Source of the DNA: Lentzea albidocapillata subsp. violacea
GTDB taxonomy: Bacteria; Actinomycetota; Actinomycetes; Mycobacteriales; Pseudonocardiaceae
Direction of reading: 5' to 3'
Length of the DNA stretch: 64,000 nt
Assembly (NCBI RefSeq): GCF_900100275.1
Contig: NZ_FNET01000020.1
Location: forward strand, 62,001-126,000
The notes below the pieces were generated by a model, which saw only the letters and a program-made list of their open reading frames with translations, searched no databases and was not told where the DNA came from. Shown piece after piece: positions 1-9,352 of the stretch; within the stretch, counting starts at the first letter, position 1, and every line of letters starts with the position of its first letter. The translations under genes and the position numbers were made by a program.

Positions 1-259
1 GGCTGGCGTCCATGATCACGGGCACACGCCCGGTCGTGGACGGCCTGATGATGTCGGCCGCCACCCGATCGCGGGTGCCGTTGCCGTCGAGGTCGAGCCC
101 GGAGTCGACGTAGACCGTCTCGCGGACCGCGTCGGCCATCGAGTGGATCGGCGCGGTCACGCCGCCGGACAGGGTGAACGCTGGTGTCGCCGCTGTGGCA
201 GGGATCGGCGTCAGGGTCAGGGCCCCTGCTAACGCCACTACAACACGAACACGCTTCAT
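1..259 (-). CDS. Xaa-Pro dipeptidyl-peptidase-like secreted hydrolase (5' part only)
   Basis: Only the first 86 codons lie in the window; the gene runs off the left edge. The product begins with a basic Sec signal peptide (MKRVRVVVALAGALTL, Ala-rich cleavage region near residue 23). It then has the start of a CocE/PepX-like hydrolase: a DSGLDLDGNGTRDRV segment and the strand VPVIMDAS that precedes the oxyanion region. Actinomycete enzymes of this type are exported and cut dipeptides after proline. The catalytic residues lie outside the window, so the family is inferred from the N-terminus. No clear ribosome binding site precedes the ATG. Confidence 0.7.
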   Translation of the reverse strand, partial: MKRVRVVVALAGALTLTPIPATAATPAFTLSGGVTAPIHSMADAVRETVYVDSGLDLDGNGTRDRVAADIIRPSTTGRVPVIMDAS

Positions 260-360
260 GAAGATTCACGCTAAGGAGTGACGAAGTCGCCCCGTCAGAG
301 CCGAAAGGCTTGACCCTCTGCTGTTGCGCCCGGCACTTCCCTCACGAATATTCGTTTCTC

Positions 361-1299
361 GTGAGCTTCACCTTCGAACCCGGCCGCGCCCGCGTCGTCT
401 TCGGCCGCGGCACCGTCTCCTCCGTGCGCGCCGAGGCCGAGCGGCTGGGCGCGCAGCGGGTGCTGCTGATCGCGCGGCACGGTGGCGACAGGGTGGCCAC
501 CGAACTCGGCCCGCTGCTGGTCACCCGGTTCACCGGTGCGGCCATGCACACGCCGGTCGAGGTCACGGAGCGCGCGCTCGCGTCGTTGCGTGAACACGGC
601 GCGGACTGCATCGTGTCGGTCGGCGGCGGATCGAGCACAGGGCTGTCGAAGGCGCTCTCGGTGCGTGCGGGCGTACCGCAGATCGTCATCCCCACGACCT
701 ACGCGGGCTCCGAGGTCACACAAGTGCTCGGCGAGACGGCCTCGGGGCTGAAGAAGACACGACGCGATCCGGCGATCCAGCCGAACACGGTGATCTACGA
801 CGTCGACCTCACGCTGGACCTGCCGCTCGACGTCACGGTGACGAGCGCACTCAACTCTCTCGCGCACGCCGTCGCCGCCCGAGGCAACGAGAACCCTCTG
901 ATCGACGCTGTCGCGACCAGAGCGATCGAGGGCGTTTTGCACGCTTTGAGCGGAAATCCGTCCACTGTGGAGGCGCGGACGGAACTGTTGTCGTCGGCAT
1001 GGCTCGCGGGCACGTGCCTCGCGTCCGTCCCCATGGGACTGCACCACAAGCTCGCGCACGTTCTGGGCGGTACGTTCGGACTGCCGCACGCCGCCACCCA
1101 CACGGCGCTGCTTCCCCACACGGCACCGTCCGATCTGGCCACCCGCGTCCACGACACGGCCACCCGGTTCGGCGCGGCGACGTCGTTGCGGGAACTGGGG
1201 ATGGCGGAGTCCGATTTGTCCGGTGCCGCGGAGATCGCCGAGCATCCGGACGCCCTGAGGGTGCTGACGAACGCCTGGCGCGACGCGTCGACCGGCTGA
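361..1299 (+). CDS. Maleylacetate reductase (iron-containing alcohol dehydrogenase fold)
   Basis: The 312-residue product matches maleylacetate reductases, which reduce maleylacetate to 3-oxoadipate with NAD(P)H in aromatic ring degradation. Recognisable pieces are the nucleotide-binding loop VSVGGGSSTGLSKAL, the IPTTYAGSEVT segment, and the C-terminal GLHHKLAHVLGGTFGLPHAATHT motif, where family members carry active-site histidines. I chose the GTG at 361 because the family start (SFTFEPGRARVVFGRG) follows at once; an upstream TTG at 310 would add an unrelated Cys-rich stretch. It is a little shorter than the usual ~350 residues. No other ring-cleavage gene is adjacent, so its substrate in this organism is uncertain. 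Confidence 0.8.
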   Translation: MSFTFEPGRARVVFGRGTVSSVRAEAERLGAQRVLLIARHGGDRVATELGPLLVTRFTGAAMHTPVEVTERALASLREHGADCIVSVGGGSSTGLSKALSVRAGVPQIVIPTTYAGSEVTQVLGETASGLKKTRRDPAIQPNTVIYDVDLTLDLPLDVTVTSALNSLAHAVAARGNENPLIDAVATRAIEGVLHALSGNPSTVEARTELLSSAWLAGTCLASVPMGLHHKLAHVLGGTFGLPHAATHTALLPHTAPSDLATRVHDTATRFGAATSLRELGMAESDLSGAAEIAEHPDALRVLTNAWRDASTG

Positions 1300-1390
1300 G
1301 CGGTTGTCATTCTCCAGGCTGATGTTCACAGCTCTGGACCGAGACGAATCTCCGATGTGCTTCCTGAAGACTTCCTGAAGCATCGAGGAC

Positions 1391-2689
1391 ATGCTCAGCC
1401 CGTTGGACCTGTCCCTGATAAACGGACCGATCCCCAAGCTCGCCACGGCCGCAGCCGTGCTCGCGCTCACCTACCTGGCAATCCGGAAGAACCGGACGTG
1501 GTGGATCCGCGTGCTGCCGATCGTCGTGCTGGCGTGCGCGCTCGTCGTGACCGGGCTGGTGCTCGTCGTCGACCACGTGTGGAAACCGTGGCCGGAGCCG
1601 ATGCCGGTCGTTCTGGCGGTGTGGCTCGGCGCGGTCCTCATCGCTCTGACCCTGGCGGCCATCAGGCTGCGCTCCGGTCGATGGTTCGGCCGGGTCTTCG
1701 GCGTCCTGCTGGCGCTGGGCGTGACGGCGAGCGCGGTGGTCGCGACGAACGCACATTTCGGGCAGTACCCCACCACTCGCGCGGCGCTGGACGTCTTCAG
1801 GAACGACAGGGTCGACCTGAACGACGCCGCTCCCCCGCCCACGGGCATCGTCGAGGTACCCCCGGGCCAGCAGCTCGCCGACGTCTGGAAGCGGCCGGCG
1901 AACCTGCCGGACAAGGGCGTCGTCACCGAGGCGGAGATCCCCGGCGCGTTCAAGGCGCGGCCGGCGTGGATCTACCTGCCGCCCGCCTACCACACGACCC
2001 CACGCCCGCGACTGCCCGTCATCGTGCTGATGGCGGGCCAGCCGGGCAGTCCACGCGACTGGTTCGACGGTGGCCGGATCCTCGACAACCTCGACGCGTA
2101 CGCGCGTCAGCACGACGGGCTCGCACCGGTCGTCGTGGTGGTCGACCAGCTCGGCACGCCGACCGCGAACCCGCTGTGCCTCGACTCGAAGCTGGGTCAG
2201 TCGGAGACCTATCTGGCACGCGATGTGCCCGCGTGGATCAAGCACCGGCTGACGGTCGACGAGCGCCGGGAGTCGTGGACCGTCGCGGGCTTCTCCCAAG
2301 GCGCCACGTGCTCGGTGCAGCTGGCCGTGCGCGCGCCGGACGTGTACGGCAACTTCGTCGCCCTTGCTCCCCAGCCCGAACCGTCGCTGGGCACGCGGCA
2401 GGAGACGGTCAAGGCGGCGTTCGACGGCGACGAGGCCGCGTTCGTGCGGGTCAACCCGATGGACGTCCTCGCGCGCCAGCGATTCCCGCACACGGCGGGC
2501 ATGGTCGTCGCCGGACGCGACGACGTCACGTACCGCAAGGCGGACGCCGAGGTGTTCGAGGCGTGCCGGAAGGCCGGAATGGACGTGCAGTGGAAAGAAC
2601 TGCCGAACAACCACGACTGGAACATGGCCCGCGAGGGCCTCTTCGGGTCGCTGCCGTGGCTCGCGCAGCGAACAGGGCTGGTCAGATGA
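1391..2689 (+). CDS. Membrane-anchored esterase of the EstD/mycolyltransferase type
   Basis: A 432-residue protein with about four N-terminal membrane helices (residues ~18-130) and an extracytoplasmic alpha/beta-hydrolase domain of the putative-esterase (antigen 85/esterase D) family. The nucleophile elbow is GFSQGA with Ser302; a C-terminal NNHDWNMA segment supplies the probable catalytic His408. The stop overlaps the ATG of the following MprF-like gene by 4 bp (ATGA), so the two are translationally coupled. This suggests a shared role at the outer membrane leaflet or cell envelope, for example acting on a lipid or aminoacyl-lipid. The substrate cannot be read from sequence. Confidence 0.75.
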   Translation: MLSPLDLSLINGPIPKLATAAAVLALTYLAIRKNRTWWIRVLPIVVLACALVVTGLVLVVDHVWKPWPEPMPVVLAVWLGAVLIALTLAAIRLRSGRWFGRVFGVLLALGVTASAVVATNAHFGQYPTTRAALDVFRNDRVDLNDAAPPPTGIVEVPPGQQLADVWKRPANLPDKGVVTEAEIPGAFKARPAWIYLPPAYHTTPRPRLPVIVLMAGQPGSPRDWFDGGRILDNLDAYARQHDGLAPVVVVVDQLGTPTANPLCLDSKLGQSETYLARDVPAWIKHRLTVDERRESWTVAGFSQGATCSVQLAVRAPDVYGNFVALAPQPEPSLGTRQETVKAAFDGDEAAFVRVNPMDVLARQRFPHTAGMVVAGRDDVTYRKADAEVFEACRKAGMDVQWKELPNNHDWNMAREGLFGSLPWLAQRTGLVR

Positions 2690-5151
2690 TCGCCAGGCTG
2701 TTCCGCACCGCGCCTCTGACGTGCGCGTTCCTGATCGTCTTCTGGACGGCCGGGGCGTTGAGCGGGGCGATCGGCGGCGCGAGCGACGAGCTGCTCACGC
2801 AGACCGGGTTCGGCACCGGGAGTCCGTGGTGGACGGTGCTCACCTCGGCGCTGTGGTCGATAGACCTGCTGGGCTACGTCGCGACCACCGTGCTGCTGGC
2901 CGTCACCGGACCGCTGGCGGAGCGCGAGTTCGGTGCGCTGCGCACCGCGGCGATCTTCCTGACCACGCACGTGCTCGGCTCGTTCCTGGGGCTCTGCCTG
3001 GTGCTGGTCGGCGGCGACCTGCACTGGGGCTGGCTCGAGTCGCTCGTCGGCGAGTCGGCGGCCGGGCCGTCGATCGGCGGGGTCGGGCTGACGCTCGCCC
3101 TGACGTTCCGGATGCCACCGCTGTGGAGGCGTCGCGTCCGACTCATGATGATCTTGTCGGTGCTGGTCCTTACGCTGTACTCAGGTTGGCTCGAAGACCT
3201 CCTCCGACTGTCCGGTGGCGTGGCCGGGCTGGTGGTGGGAGCTGCCCTCTCCGAAAGCAACAGTCCGAAGAGCGGGCCGGTGCACAAGGCGCGTTCGCTG
3301 CAGGAGACGCGGGTGCTGGTGGCGTTGCTGCTCGCGGCGTCGGCGCTCGGGCCGGTGGTGTCGATGATGTCGCCGTACCCGAACGGACCGCTGTGGTGGT
3401 TCGCGGACGTCGTCGCGGTCGCGCAGCCGTCGCAGGACGACGTCGACGCGATCTGCGGTTCGGACGCGGTCGAGCTGTGCCGGACGATGGTGGTCCAGCT
3501 GTCGTACGGCCGGTTCCCCGCGCTCGTGATGTCGTTGCTGCCGGCGTTGCTGCTGCTCGTGCTGGCGGAAGGGCTGCGGCGCGGGCGGCGGTTCGCGTGG
3601 CGGGCGGCGCTCGTGTTCAACGTGGCGTTCGCGGCGTTCATCGGTTCGTACGTCGTGTACGTCGCGCAGTTCCCGGACGCGAGCGTGCTGGAACTGGCGG
3701 TCTCGTTCGGTGTGCCGATGCTGGCACCGCTCGCGATCACCGTGGTGTTGTTGTTGACGCGCAAGTATTTCGACGTGCGTCTACCTCGGCATGCCGTCGT
3801 GAGGTTCTGGCGGTTCACGGCGATCAGCGTCGCGTCGCTGTCGGCGCTGTACGTCTTCGGCGGGTACCTGGTCCGCGACCAGTTCACGCCGGAGCCGGGC
3901 TTCGGTGCGCTGCTCGCGGACCTGCCGACGCGGTTCCTGCCGCCGGGCTACCTCGACCTGGTGCCGCTGCGGTTCTCCGCCGAGGGGTTGGCCGGCACGC
4001 TGCTGTTCGAGTACACCGGCGTGGTGTTCTGGCTGATCGTGCTGGCCGGGCTGCTGATGGCGTCGTGGCGGACGTGGCCGTCGTCGTGCGAGAAGGAGGC
4101 AGCGCATGCCCGCGAACTGATGCGGCGCCACGGCGGTTCGTCGTTGTCGTACATGACGACGTGGCGCGGCAACCAGTACTGGTTCACGCCTGATGGTGAG
4201 ACGGCCATCGCGTACCGCGTGGTGGCGACCATCGCGCTGACGGTCGGCGATCCGATCGGCCCGGCGCGGCTGGACGCCGTGCGCGGGTTCGCGGAGTTCT
4301 GCGCGCGCAACGGCTGGACGCCGTGCCTCTACAGCGTGGGCGCCGAGACGCGGGCCGCGGTGGAGGAACTCGGCTGGTCGGCGGTGCAGGTCGCCGAGGA
4401 CACGGTGATCGAGCTCGACGAGCTGAGCTTCACCGGCAAGAAGTGGCAGGACGTGCGCACGGCGTTGAACAAGGCCGCCAAGGCCGGGATCACCGCCGAG
4501 TGGTGCACGTACGCCGATGCGCCGTACGCAATCACGGACCAGATCCGCTCGATCTCGGCGGAGTGGGTGGCGGACAAGGGCCTGCCCGAGATGGGTTTCA
4601 CGCTGGGAGGGCTGGAAGAGCTGACCGGTGACGGGGTCCGCTGCCTGCTGGCGGTGGACGGCGACCGGACCGTGCACGGCATCACGAGCTGGCTGCCGGT
4701 GTACGCCGACGGCGAGGTCGTCGGGTGGACGCTCGACTTCATGCGCCGCCGCTCGCACGGCTTCCGCGGCTCGATGGAGTTCCTGATCGCCTCGGCGGCA
4801 CAACAGCTCCAGGCCGAGGGAGCGCGGTTCCTCAGCCTGTCCGGGGCACCGCTCGCACGGCTGGACCGCGGTGAGCGGCCGCGGGCGTTGCAGCGCGTCC
4901 TGGACTTCACCGGGCAGGTGCTGGAGCCGGTGTACGGGTTCCGCTCGCTGTTCGCGTTCAAGGCGAAGTTCCAGCCGACCTATCAGCCGATGTTCATGGC
5001 GTATCCGGACTCGGCGGCACTGCCGCGCATCGCGAACGCGGTGAGCCGCGCGTACCTCCCGCACCTCAACGCGCGGCAGGGACTGCGGCTCGCGACCAAG
5101 ATGATCATTCGGACGCGTGAGCGCGTGGCCACGCCTGGTCGAACTCACTAG
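2686..5151 (+). CDS. Rhomboid-like/MprF-type aminoacyl-phosphatidylglycerol synthase (DUF2156)
   Basis: An 821-residue polytopic protein. Residues ~1-200 form a rhomboid-like membrane bundle with a GPSIGG loop. Further helices run to ~460. Residues ~475-800 are a soluble DUF2156 (GNAT-like) domain of the lysyl-phosphatidylglycerol synthase family, with segments such as YWFTPDGETAIAYR, GDPIGP and WTLDFMRRR. MprF proteins transfer an amino acid from charged tRNA to phosphatidylglycerol, lowering surface charge and protecting against cationic peptides. The start is the ATG overlapping the upstream esterase stop. The amino acid used and whether the rhomboid part is proteolytic are unknown. Confidence 0.8.
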   Translation: MIARLFRTAPLTCAFLIVFWTAGALSGAIGGASDELLTQTGFGTGSPWWTVLTSALWSIDLLGYVATTVLLAVTGPLAEREFGALRTAAIFLTTHVLGSFLGLCLVLVGGDLHWGWLESLVGESAAGPSIGGVGLTLALTFRMPPLWRRRVRLMMILSVLVLTLYSGWLEDLLRLSGGVAGLVVGAALSESNSPKSGPVHKARSLQETRVLVALLLAASALGPVVSMMSPYPNGPLWWFADVVAVAQPSQDDVDAICGSDAVELCRTMVVQLSYGRFPALVMSLLPALLLLVLAEGLRRGRRFAWRAALVFNVAFAAFIGSYVVYVAQFPDASVLELAVSFGVPMLAPLAITVVLLLTRKYFDVRLPRHAVVRFWRFTAISVASLSALYVFGGYLVRDQFTPEPGFGALLADLPTRFLPPGYLDLVPLRFSAEGLAGTLLFEYTGVVFWLIVLAGLLMASWRTWPSSCEKEAAHARELMRRHGGSSLSYMTTWRGNQYWFTPDGETAIAYRVVATIALTVGDPIGPARLDAVRGFAEFCARNGWTPCLYSVGAETRAAVEELGWSAVQVAEDTVIELDELSFTGKKWQDVRTALNKAAKAGITAEWCTYADAPYAITDQIRSISAEWVADKGLPEMGFTLGGLEELTGDGVRCLLAVDGDRTVHGITSWLPVYADGEVVGWTLDFMRRRSHGFRGSMEFLIASAAQQLQAEGARFLSLSGAPLARLDRGERPRALQRVLDFTGQVLEPVYGFRSLFAFKAKFQPTYQPMFMAYPDSAALPRIANAVSRAYLPHLNARQGLRLATKMIIRTRERVATPGRTH

Positions 5152-5215
5152 TCCGAAAGGGTGGAGAGGTGATGCTCGTCATCACACTCCCGCACCACTA
5201 GGCGAAGATGCGCCG

Positions 5216-7369
5216 ATGACCGTGCGGGGCGATCTGCCTGCCCAGACCACGACGTTCATCGGCCGCCGGGCGGTGCTCGCCGAAGCCGAGGCACTTCTGC
5301 GCCGATCCCGGCTGGTCACGCTGGTGGGTGCGGGCGGTGCCGGCAAGACGCGGATCGCCGCGGAGACGGGGCGCGCGCTGGCTGGGGCGGGGACGTTCCA
5401 GCACGGGGTGTGGCGGGTACGGCTCTCCGACCTCCAGGACCCGGCGGCGCTGTCCCGCACCGTCGCGGCCGAGCTCCGGATCGTCGACAACTCACCCGAG
5501 GCCGGGCTCAACCGGCTCGTGGAGTCGTTGCACGACAAGCACTTGCTGCTCGTGCTGGACGGCTGTGAGCACCTGCTGGAGGCGGTCCGGCATCTGGCGC
5601 ACCACCTGTTGCGCGACTGCGAGGGGCTGACGATCCTCGCCACCTCGCGGGAGCCGCTCGGCGTCTACGGGGAGCATCTGCTGCGGGTTCCGCCGCTGAG
5701 CGTGGACGAAGCGGTGGAGCTGTTCCTGGACCGGGCGGAGGTGCCGCCCTGCTCACCCGACGTCACGACGCTGTGCCAGGCGGTCGAAAGGCTGCCGCTC
5801 GCGATCGAACTCCTGGCGGCGCTACCGGCCGACGTGGTGTCGCGGCAGCCCGCCTCTCTGGAGCAGGTGCTCGAGTGGGCGGCGCAGCAGTGCACGGACG
5901 AGGAACGGCGGTTGTGGGCACAGCTGTCGGTGTTCCGGGCGGACTTCGACCTCGCCGCGGCCGAGGCGGTGGCGGACGCGGACGTGCTGAAACCGTTGTC
6001 CGCGTTGGTTCTCCGGTCGATCGTGGCGACGACGACGAGTCCCGTCACCGGTGAGACCCGCTACCGATTACCGAACACCGTGTCGCAGTTCGGTGCCCGT
6101 CTGCTGAGGGATTCGGACGAGCCGTTACGCCGCCACGCCGTGCACTACAGCGAGTTCGTCGACGAGGCCGCCCGCTCGTGGTTCTCGCCGGGTGAAACGT
6201 TGTGGATGGGCCGGTTGTGGGAGGAATGGCCGAACATCCGCGCGGCCGTCGGGCACGCGCTCCGGACACCCGGCCTGGCCGCGGCCGGCGCGGTCGTGAC
6301 GATGAACGTGCAGCGGGCGCGTTTCACCTCGTTCGCGGGAATGCTCGGGCAGGCGTGGGACATGCTCGGCGCCGCCCGTGAGGTGATCACCGAGGCACCG
6401 CTGCGGACGTCGTTGCTGGCGCACAGCGCGTACATGGCGCAGGTGCGTGGCGATTCGGCGGTGGCGTTCCCGTTGATGAGCGAGGCACGTGCGTTGCCGC
6501 GGCTGCCGGTCACCGACGTGCACCTGGTTCTGGCCGAGGCCACGCATCTTTTCTTCGTGGAGGGCTCACCGGACTGTGTGCCGTTGTACGCGCACGTCGT
6601 GGAGCTGTGTCGTCAGTACGCGTCGCCGGGCGACACCTACGTCTCCGAACTGATGCACGCGATGGCGTCGTGCTTCCTGCTGGACGCCGAAGCCGCGGAC
6701 AAGGCCACGACGGCGCTCGCCAGGCAGGCCGAGAGCAACGGCGTGAACTGGTCGCACGCCTGGGGACTGTGGCATCGCGGCCTCTACGAACTGGTGCACG
6801 GCGACCCGGCACAGGTGCATCCGCTGGTGATCGAGGCGTTGCGGATCCAGCTGACGCTCGGCGACAGGTGGGGTGCGCCGTTCAGTCTGTGGCTGCTCGC
6901 CTGCGCGTGCGCCGAACTCGGGGCCTTCGACCGCGCGGCACGGCTGCTCGGCGCGCTGCGGTCGCAGGAACGGATCTCGCGGATCTCGTTCGGTGGCATG
7001 AGCCCGTTCCACCGGCTGCTGGACCGCGCCGGCCGGACCGTCCGCCGCTCCCTCGGCGACGACTACCAGGTGATCTCGACGCTCGGCGCCGACCTGCGAC
7101 CGGAGCAGGCGATGGCGTTCGCGCTCGAACCGGTGCCGGACTCCGAACGCCGACCGGCGAAGCCGTTGCTGCCCGGCGGCCTGACCCGGCAGGAGTTCAC
7201 CATCGCCGGGCTGGTCGCGGACGGGTTCACGTCGAAGCAGATCGGGGCACGGCTGTTCATCTCGCCGCGCACCGCGGACCGGCACGTGGTCAACATCCGG
7301 GTGAAGCTCGGACTGCCGAGCAGGGTCGCGCTCGCGGCCTGGCACCGCTCGGTCACCGGGGAGCGTTAG
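5216..7369 (+). CDS. LuxR-family transcriptional regulator with N-terminal STAND-type ATPase
   Basis: A 717-residue regulator. The N-terminus carries an ATPase module with Walker A GAGGAGKT (Lys44) and Walker B LLLVLDGCEH, followed by SREPLGV. A helical TPR-like middle occupies ~300-620, and a C-terminal LuxR helix-turn-helix runs from LTRQEFTIAGLVADGFTSKQIG to HVVNIRVKLG (~650-710). Such proteins act as ATP-dependent transcription activators; the signal is unknown. I chose the ATG at 5216 because a longer frame back to 5117 overlaps the upstream gene and lacks domain signal. The 3' end overlaps the convergent LysE gene by 4 bp. Confidence 0.85.
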   Translation: MTVRGDLPAQTTTFIGRRAVLAEAEALLRRSRLVTLVGAGGAGKTRIAAETGRALAGAGTFQHGVWRVRLSDLQDPAALSRTVAAELRIVDNSPEAGLNRLVESLHDKHLLLVLDGCEHLLEAVRHLAHHLLRDCEGLTILATSREPLGVYGEHLLRVPPLSVDEAVELFLDRAEVPPCSPDVTTLCQAVERLPLAIELLAALPADVVSRQPASLEQVLEWAAQQCTDEERRLWAQLSVFRADFDLAAAEAVADADVLKPLSALVLRSIVATTTSPVTGETRYRLPNTVSQFGARLLRDSDEPLRRHAVHYSEFVDEAARSWFSPGETLWMGRLWEEWPNIRAAVGHALRTPGLAAAGAVVTMNVQRARFTSFAGMLGQAWDMLGAAREVITEAPLRTSLLAHSAYMAQVRGDSAVAFPLMSEARALPRLPVTDVHLVLAEATHLFFVEGSPDCVPLYAHVVELCRQYASPGDTYVSELMHAMASCFLLDAEAADKATTALARQAESNGVNWSHAWGLWHRGLYELVHGDPAQVHPLVIEALRIQLTLGDRWGAPFSLWLLACACAELGAFDRAARLLGALRSQERISRISFGGMSPFHRLLDRAGRTVRRSLGDDYQVISTLGADLRPEQAMAFALEPVPDSERRPAKPLLPGGLTRQEFTIAGLVADGFTSKQIGARLFISPRTADRHVVNIRVKLGLPSRVALAAWHRSVTGER

Positions 7370-7974
7370 CGCGCCTCGAACGCCAGCTTCAGTCCCAGCG
7401 CGACGAACACGGACGCCGTCAGCCGGTCCAGCAGAACCCGCTGGCGCAACAGGAAAGCACGAGCTCGACCGGCCACCGCGACGAGGATGGGCAGCCACAC
7501 CAGGCCGAGTCCGAGGTGGATGGCGACGAGCGCGGCGCCCCACGCGGGCTCACCGGCGGGCATGAACTGCGGCAGCAGTGACAGGTAGAAGACGCCGACC
7601 TTGGGGTTGAGCAGGTTCGTCAGCAGTCCGGCGCGCAACGACGCCCCCGCGCCCGGCACCGGACGGGAGTCCTCGAGGGACACGGCCTTCCGGGAGTTCC
7701 ACAAAGCCTTGGCGCCCAGGTAGATCAGGTAGGCGGCGCCGAGCCAGCGGACGATGTCGTAGGCCAGTTCGGACGCCCGCAGCAGCGCGGTGAGGCCCGC
7801 GAGGCTCGCCACCGCCCACACCAGGCAGCCGAGCGTGATGCCGAGGACCACGCCCATCGCCGCGCGTTTGCCGCTCAGCAACGCCGTGCGCAACACCATC
7901 ACCGTGTCCAGACCGGGCGTCAGGACGGTGAGCAGTGCGATGAGCGAGAAACTCAGGAGTGCGGCGGCCGACAT
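7366..7974 (-). CDS. LysE/RhtB family amino-acid exporter (copy 2 of tandem pair)
   Basis: A 202-residue inner-membrane protein with six predicted helices and the LysE/RhtB signature near the N-terminus (LTPGLDTVMVLRTAL), plus the LLNPKVGVFYLSLLPQF segment. The family exports amino acids or related small molecules. It is the second gene of a head-to-tail pair, 19 bp downstream of a paralogue of identical length and about three-quarters identical by eye. This suggests duplication within the lineage. The substrate cannot be deduced. Confidence 0.85.
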   Translation of the reverse strand: MSAAALLSFSLIALLTVLTPGLDTVMVLRTALLSGKRAAMGVVLGITLGCLVWAVASLAGLTALLRASELAYDIVRWLGAAYLIYLGAKALWNSRKAVSLEDSRPVPGAGASLRAGLLTNLLNPKVGVFYLSLLPQFMPAGEPAWGAALVAIHLGLGLVWLPILVAVAGRARAFLLRQRVLLDRLTASVFVALGLKLAFEAR

Positions 7975-7993
7975 GCGGACATCACATCACACG

Positions 7994-8602
7994 TCAGCGC
8001 GCGTCCGCCGCCGTCTTCAAGCCGAACGCGATCAGCGCTGAAGCGGACAACCGGTCCAGCAGAAGCCGTTGCCGCAGCAGGAAAGCACGTGCCCGGCCGG
8101 CCGCCGTGATCAGGATCGGGAACCACACCAGCCCGATGCCGAGGTGGATGGCCACGAGCACCGCGCCCCACGCGGGCTGGCCGACCGGCAGGAACTGGGG
8201 CAGCAGCGAGATATAGAAGACGCCCGGCTTCGGGTTGAGCAGGTTCGTCAGCAGTCCGACCCGGACGGCCGCGCGCACCGACGGCACGGGCGCGGGTTCG
8301 TCGATCTCGACGGGACGCCTGGACTGCCACAACGCCCTGACGCCCAGGTAGATCAAGTACCCCGCGCCGAGCCAGCGCACGATGTCGTAGGCCAGTTCGG
8401 ACGCCTGCAACAGGGCGGTCAGGCCGACCAGTCCCGCGACCGCCCACACCAGGCAGCCCAGCGTGCTGCCCACCACGACGCCCATGGCCGTGCGGCGGCC
8501 GACCAGCAGGGCCGTGCGCAGCACCAGCAGCGTCTCGAGGCCCGGCGTGATGACCGTCAGCAGCGCGACGAACGTGAAGCTCAGGAGGGCGGTGGTCGAC
8601 AT
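7994..8602 (-). CDS. LysE/RhtB family amino-acid exporter (copy 1 of tandem pair)
   Basis: A 202-residue LysE-type translocator with the segments ITPGLETLLVLRTAL and LLNPKPGVFYISLLPQF. It is the promoter-proximal member of the duplicated pair. Differences from its paralogue lie mainly in the hydrophilic loop around residue 110 (RRPVEIDEPAPVPS), where specificity or partner contacts could differ. It lies 78 bp downstream of the end of the two-component system and is transcribed in the same direction. Read-through is possible, but no functional link is evident. Confidence 0.85.
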   Translation of the reverse strand: MSTTALLSFTFVALLTVITPGLETLLVLRTALLVGRRTAMGVVVGSTLGCLVWAVAGLVGLTALLQASELAYDIVRWLGAGYLIYLGVRALWQSRRPVEIDEPAPVPSVRAAVRVGLLTNLLNPKPGVFYISLLPQFLPVGQPAWGAVLVAIHLGIGLVWFPILITAAGRARAFLLRQRLLLDRLSASALIAFGLKTAADAR

Positions 8603-8680
8603 GACGCCATGAGAACACGGAAGAACAGCGCCGCCAGAAGAATTAACACACCCGACACGACCTGCACGACGCCGGGGCGC

Positions 8681-9352
8681 TCAGGTCAGCCGGTAACCGT
8701 GCGCCGGGCGGTTCGCCATGCCGTACCGCGGCTGCACCTCCGCCTTGCCGATCGTCACCAGGTGCTCCAGATACCGGCGGGCACTCACGCGGGACAGTCC
8801 CGCCCGATCACCGACCTCCTGGGCGGACAGGTCGTTCGCGCTGTCCCGCAACGCATCGGTCACCAGCCGCAACGTCACGGCGGACAGCCCCTTGGGCATG
8901 GCCGGGGTTCGCGGCCGGTGGTGCATCAGCGAGTCGACCTGGTCCTGGTCCAGCACCTGTCCCAGCCGCTGCACCTCGATCCGCTGCGCGAGGTACTCCC
9001 GCATCCGGTCGAGGAACGCCGTGCGCGTGAACGGCTTGACGAGGTAGTTGTCGACTCCGCGGGACATGGCCTGCCGCACGGTCTCCCGCTCACGCGCCGC
9101 CGTCACCGCGATGACGTCCACGGGCGGCCCACCGCGGGCGCGCAGCCGCGAGAGCACCTCCAGCCCGGACATGTCCGGCAGGTGGATGTCGAGCAGCACC
9201 AGGTCCGGCCGCAACGCCTCCACGGCCCGCAACGCCTCACCACCGCGGTGGGCCTCGCCGACCACCTCGAACTCGGGCATCGCCTCCAGGAACCCGCGGT
9301 GGATCGCCGCCACGGCGAAGTCGTCGTCGACCACGAGCGTTCGCACGCTCAT
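8681..9352 (-). CDS. CitB/DcuR-family response regulator
   Basis: A 223-residue response regulator. The receiver domain (1-120) has the acidic pair DDD (9-11), phospho-acceptor Asp55 in LVLLDIHLPDMSG, and the switch Lys in LVKPFTRTAF. The C-terminal part carries a helix-turn-helix (LSAQEVGDRAGLSRVSARRYLEHL) typical of the CitB/DcuR class that governs carboxylate uptake. ATG at 9352 was chosen over an in-frame upstream start because it overlaps the kinase stop by 4 bp and directly precedes SVRTLVVDD. It probably activates the tctCBA genes lying divergently upstream of the kinase. Confidence 0.85.
   Translation of the reverse strand: MSVRTLVVDDDFAVAAIHRGFLEAMPEFEVVGEAHRGGEALRAVEALRPDLVLLDIHLPDMSGLEVLSRLRARGGPPVDVIAVTAARERETVRQAMSRGVDNYLVKPFTRTAFLDRMREYLAQRIEVQRLGQVLDQDQVDSLMHHRPRTPAMPKGLSAVTLRLVTDALRDSANDLSAQEVGDRAGLSRVSARRYLEHLVTIGKAEVQPRYGMANRPAHGYRLT

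Noticed and set aside
295-1470. 391-codon frame antisense to the maleylacetate reductase
   Set aside because: High-GC shadow frame: Arg-rich, no domain, no ribosome site, fully opposite a clear enzyme gene.
1357-2685. Long open frame extending the MprF-like gene upstream to 1357
   Set aside because: It covers the esterase gene in another frame, its translation is Arg/Pro/Ala-rich with no domain, and the coupled ATG at 2686 fits the membrane start.
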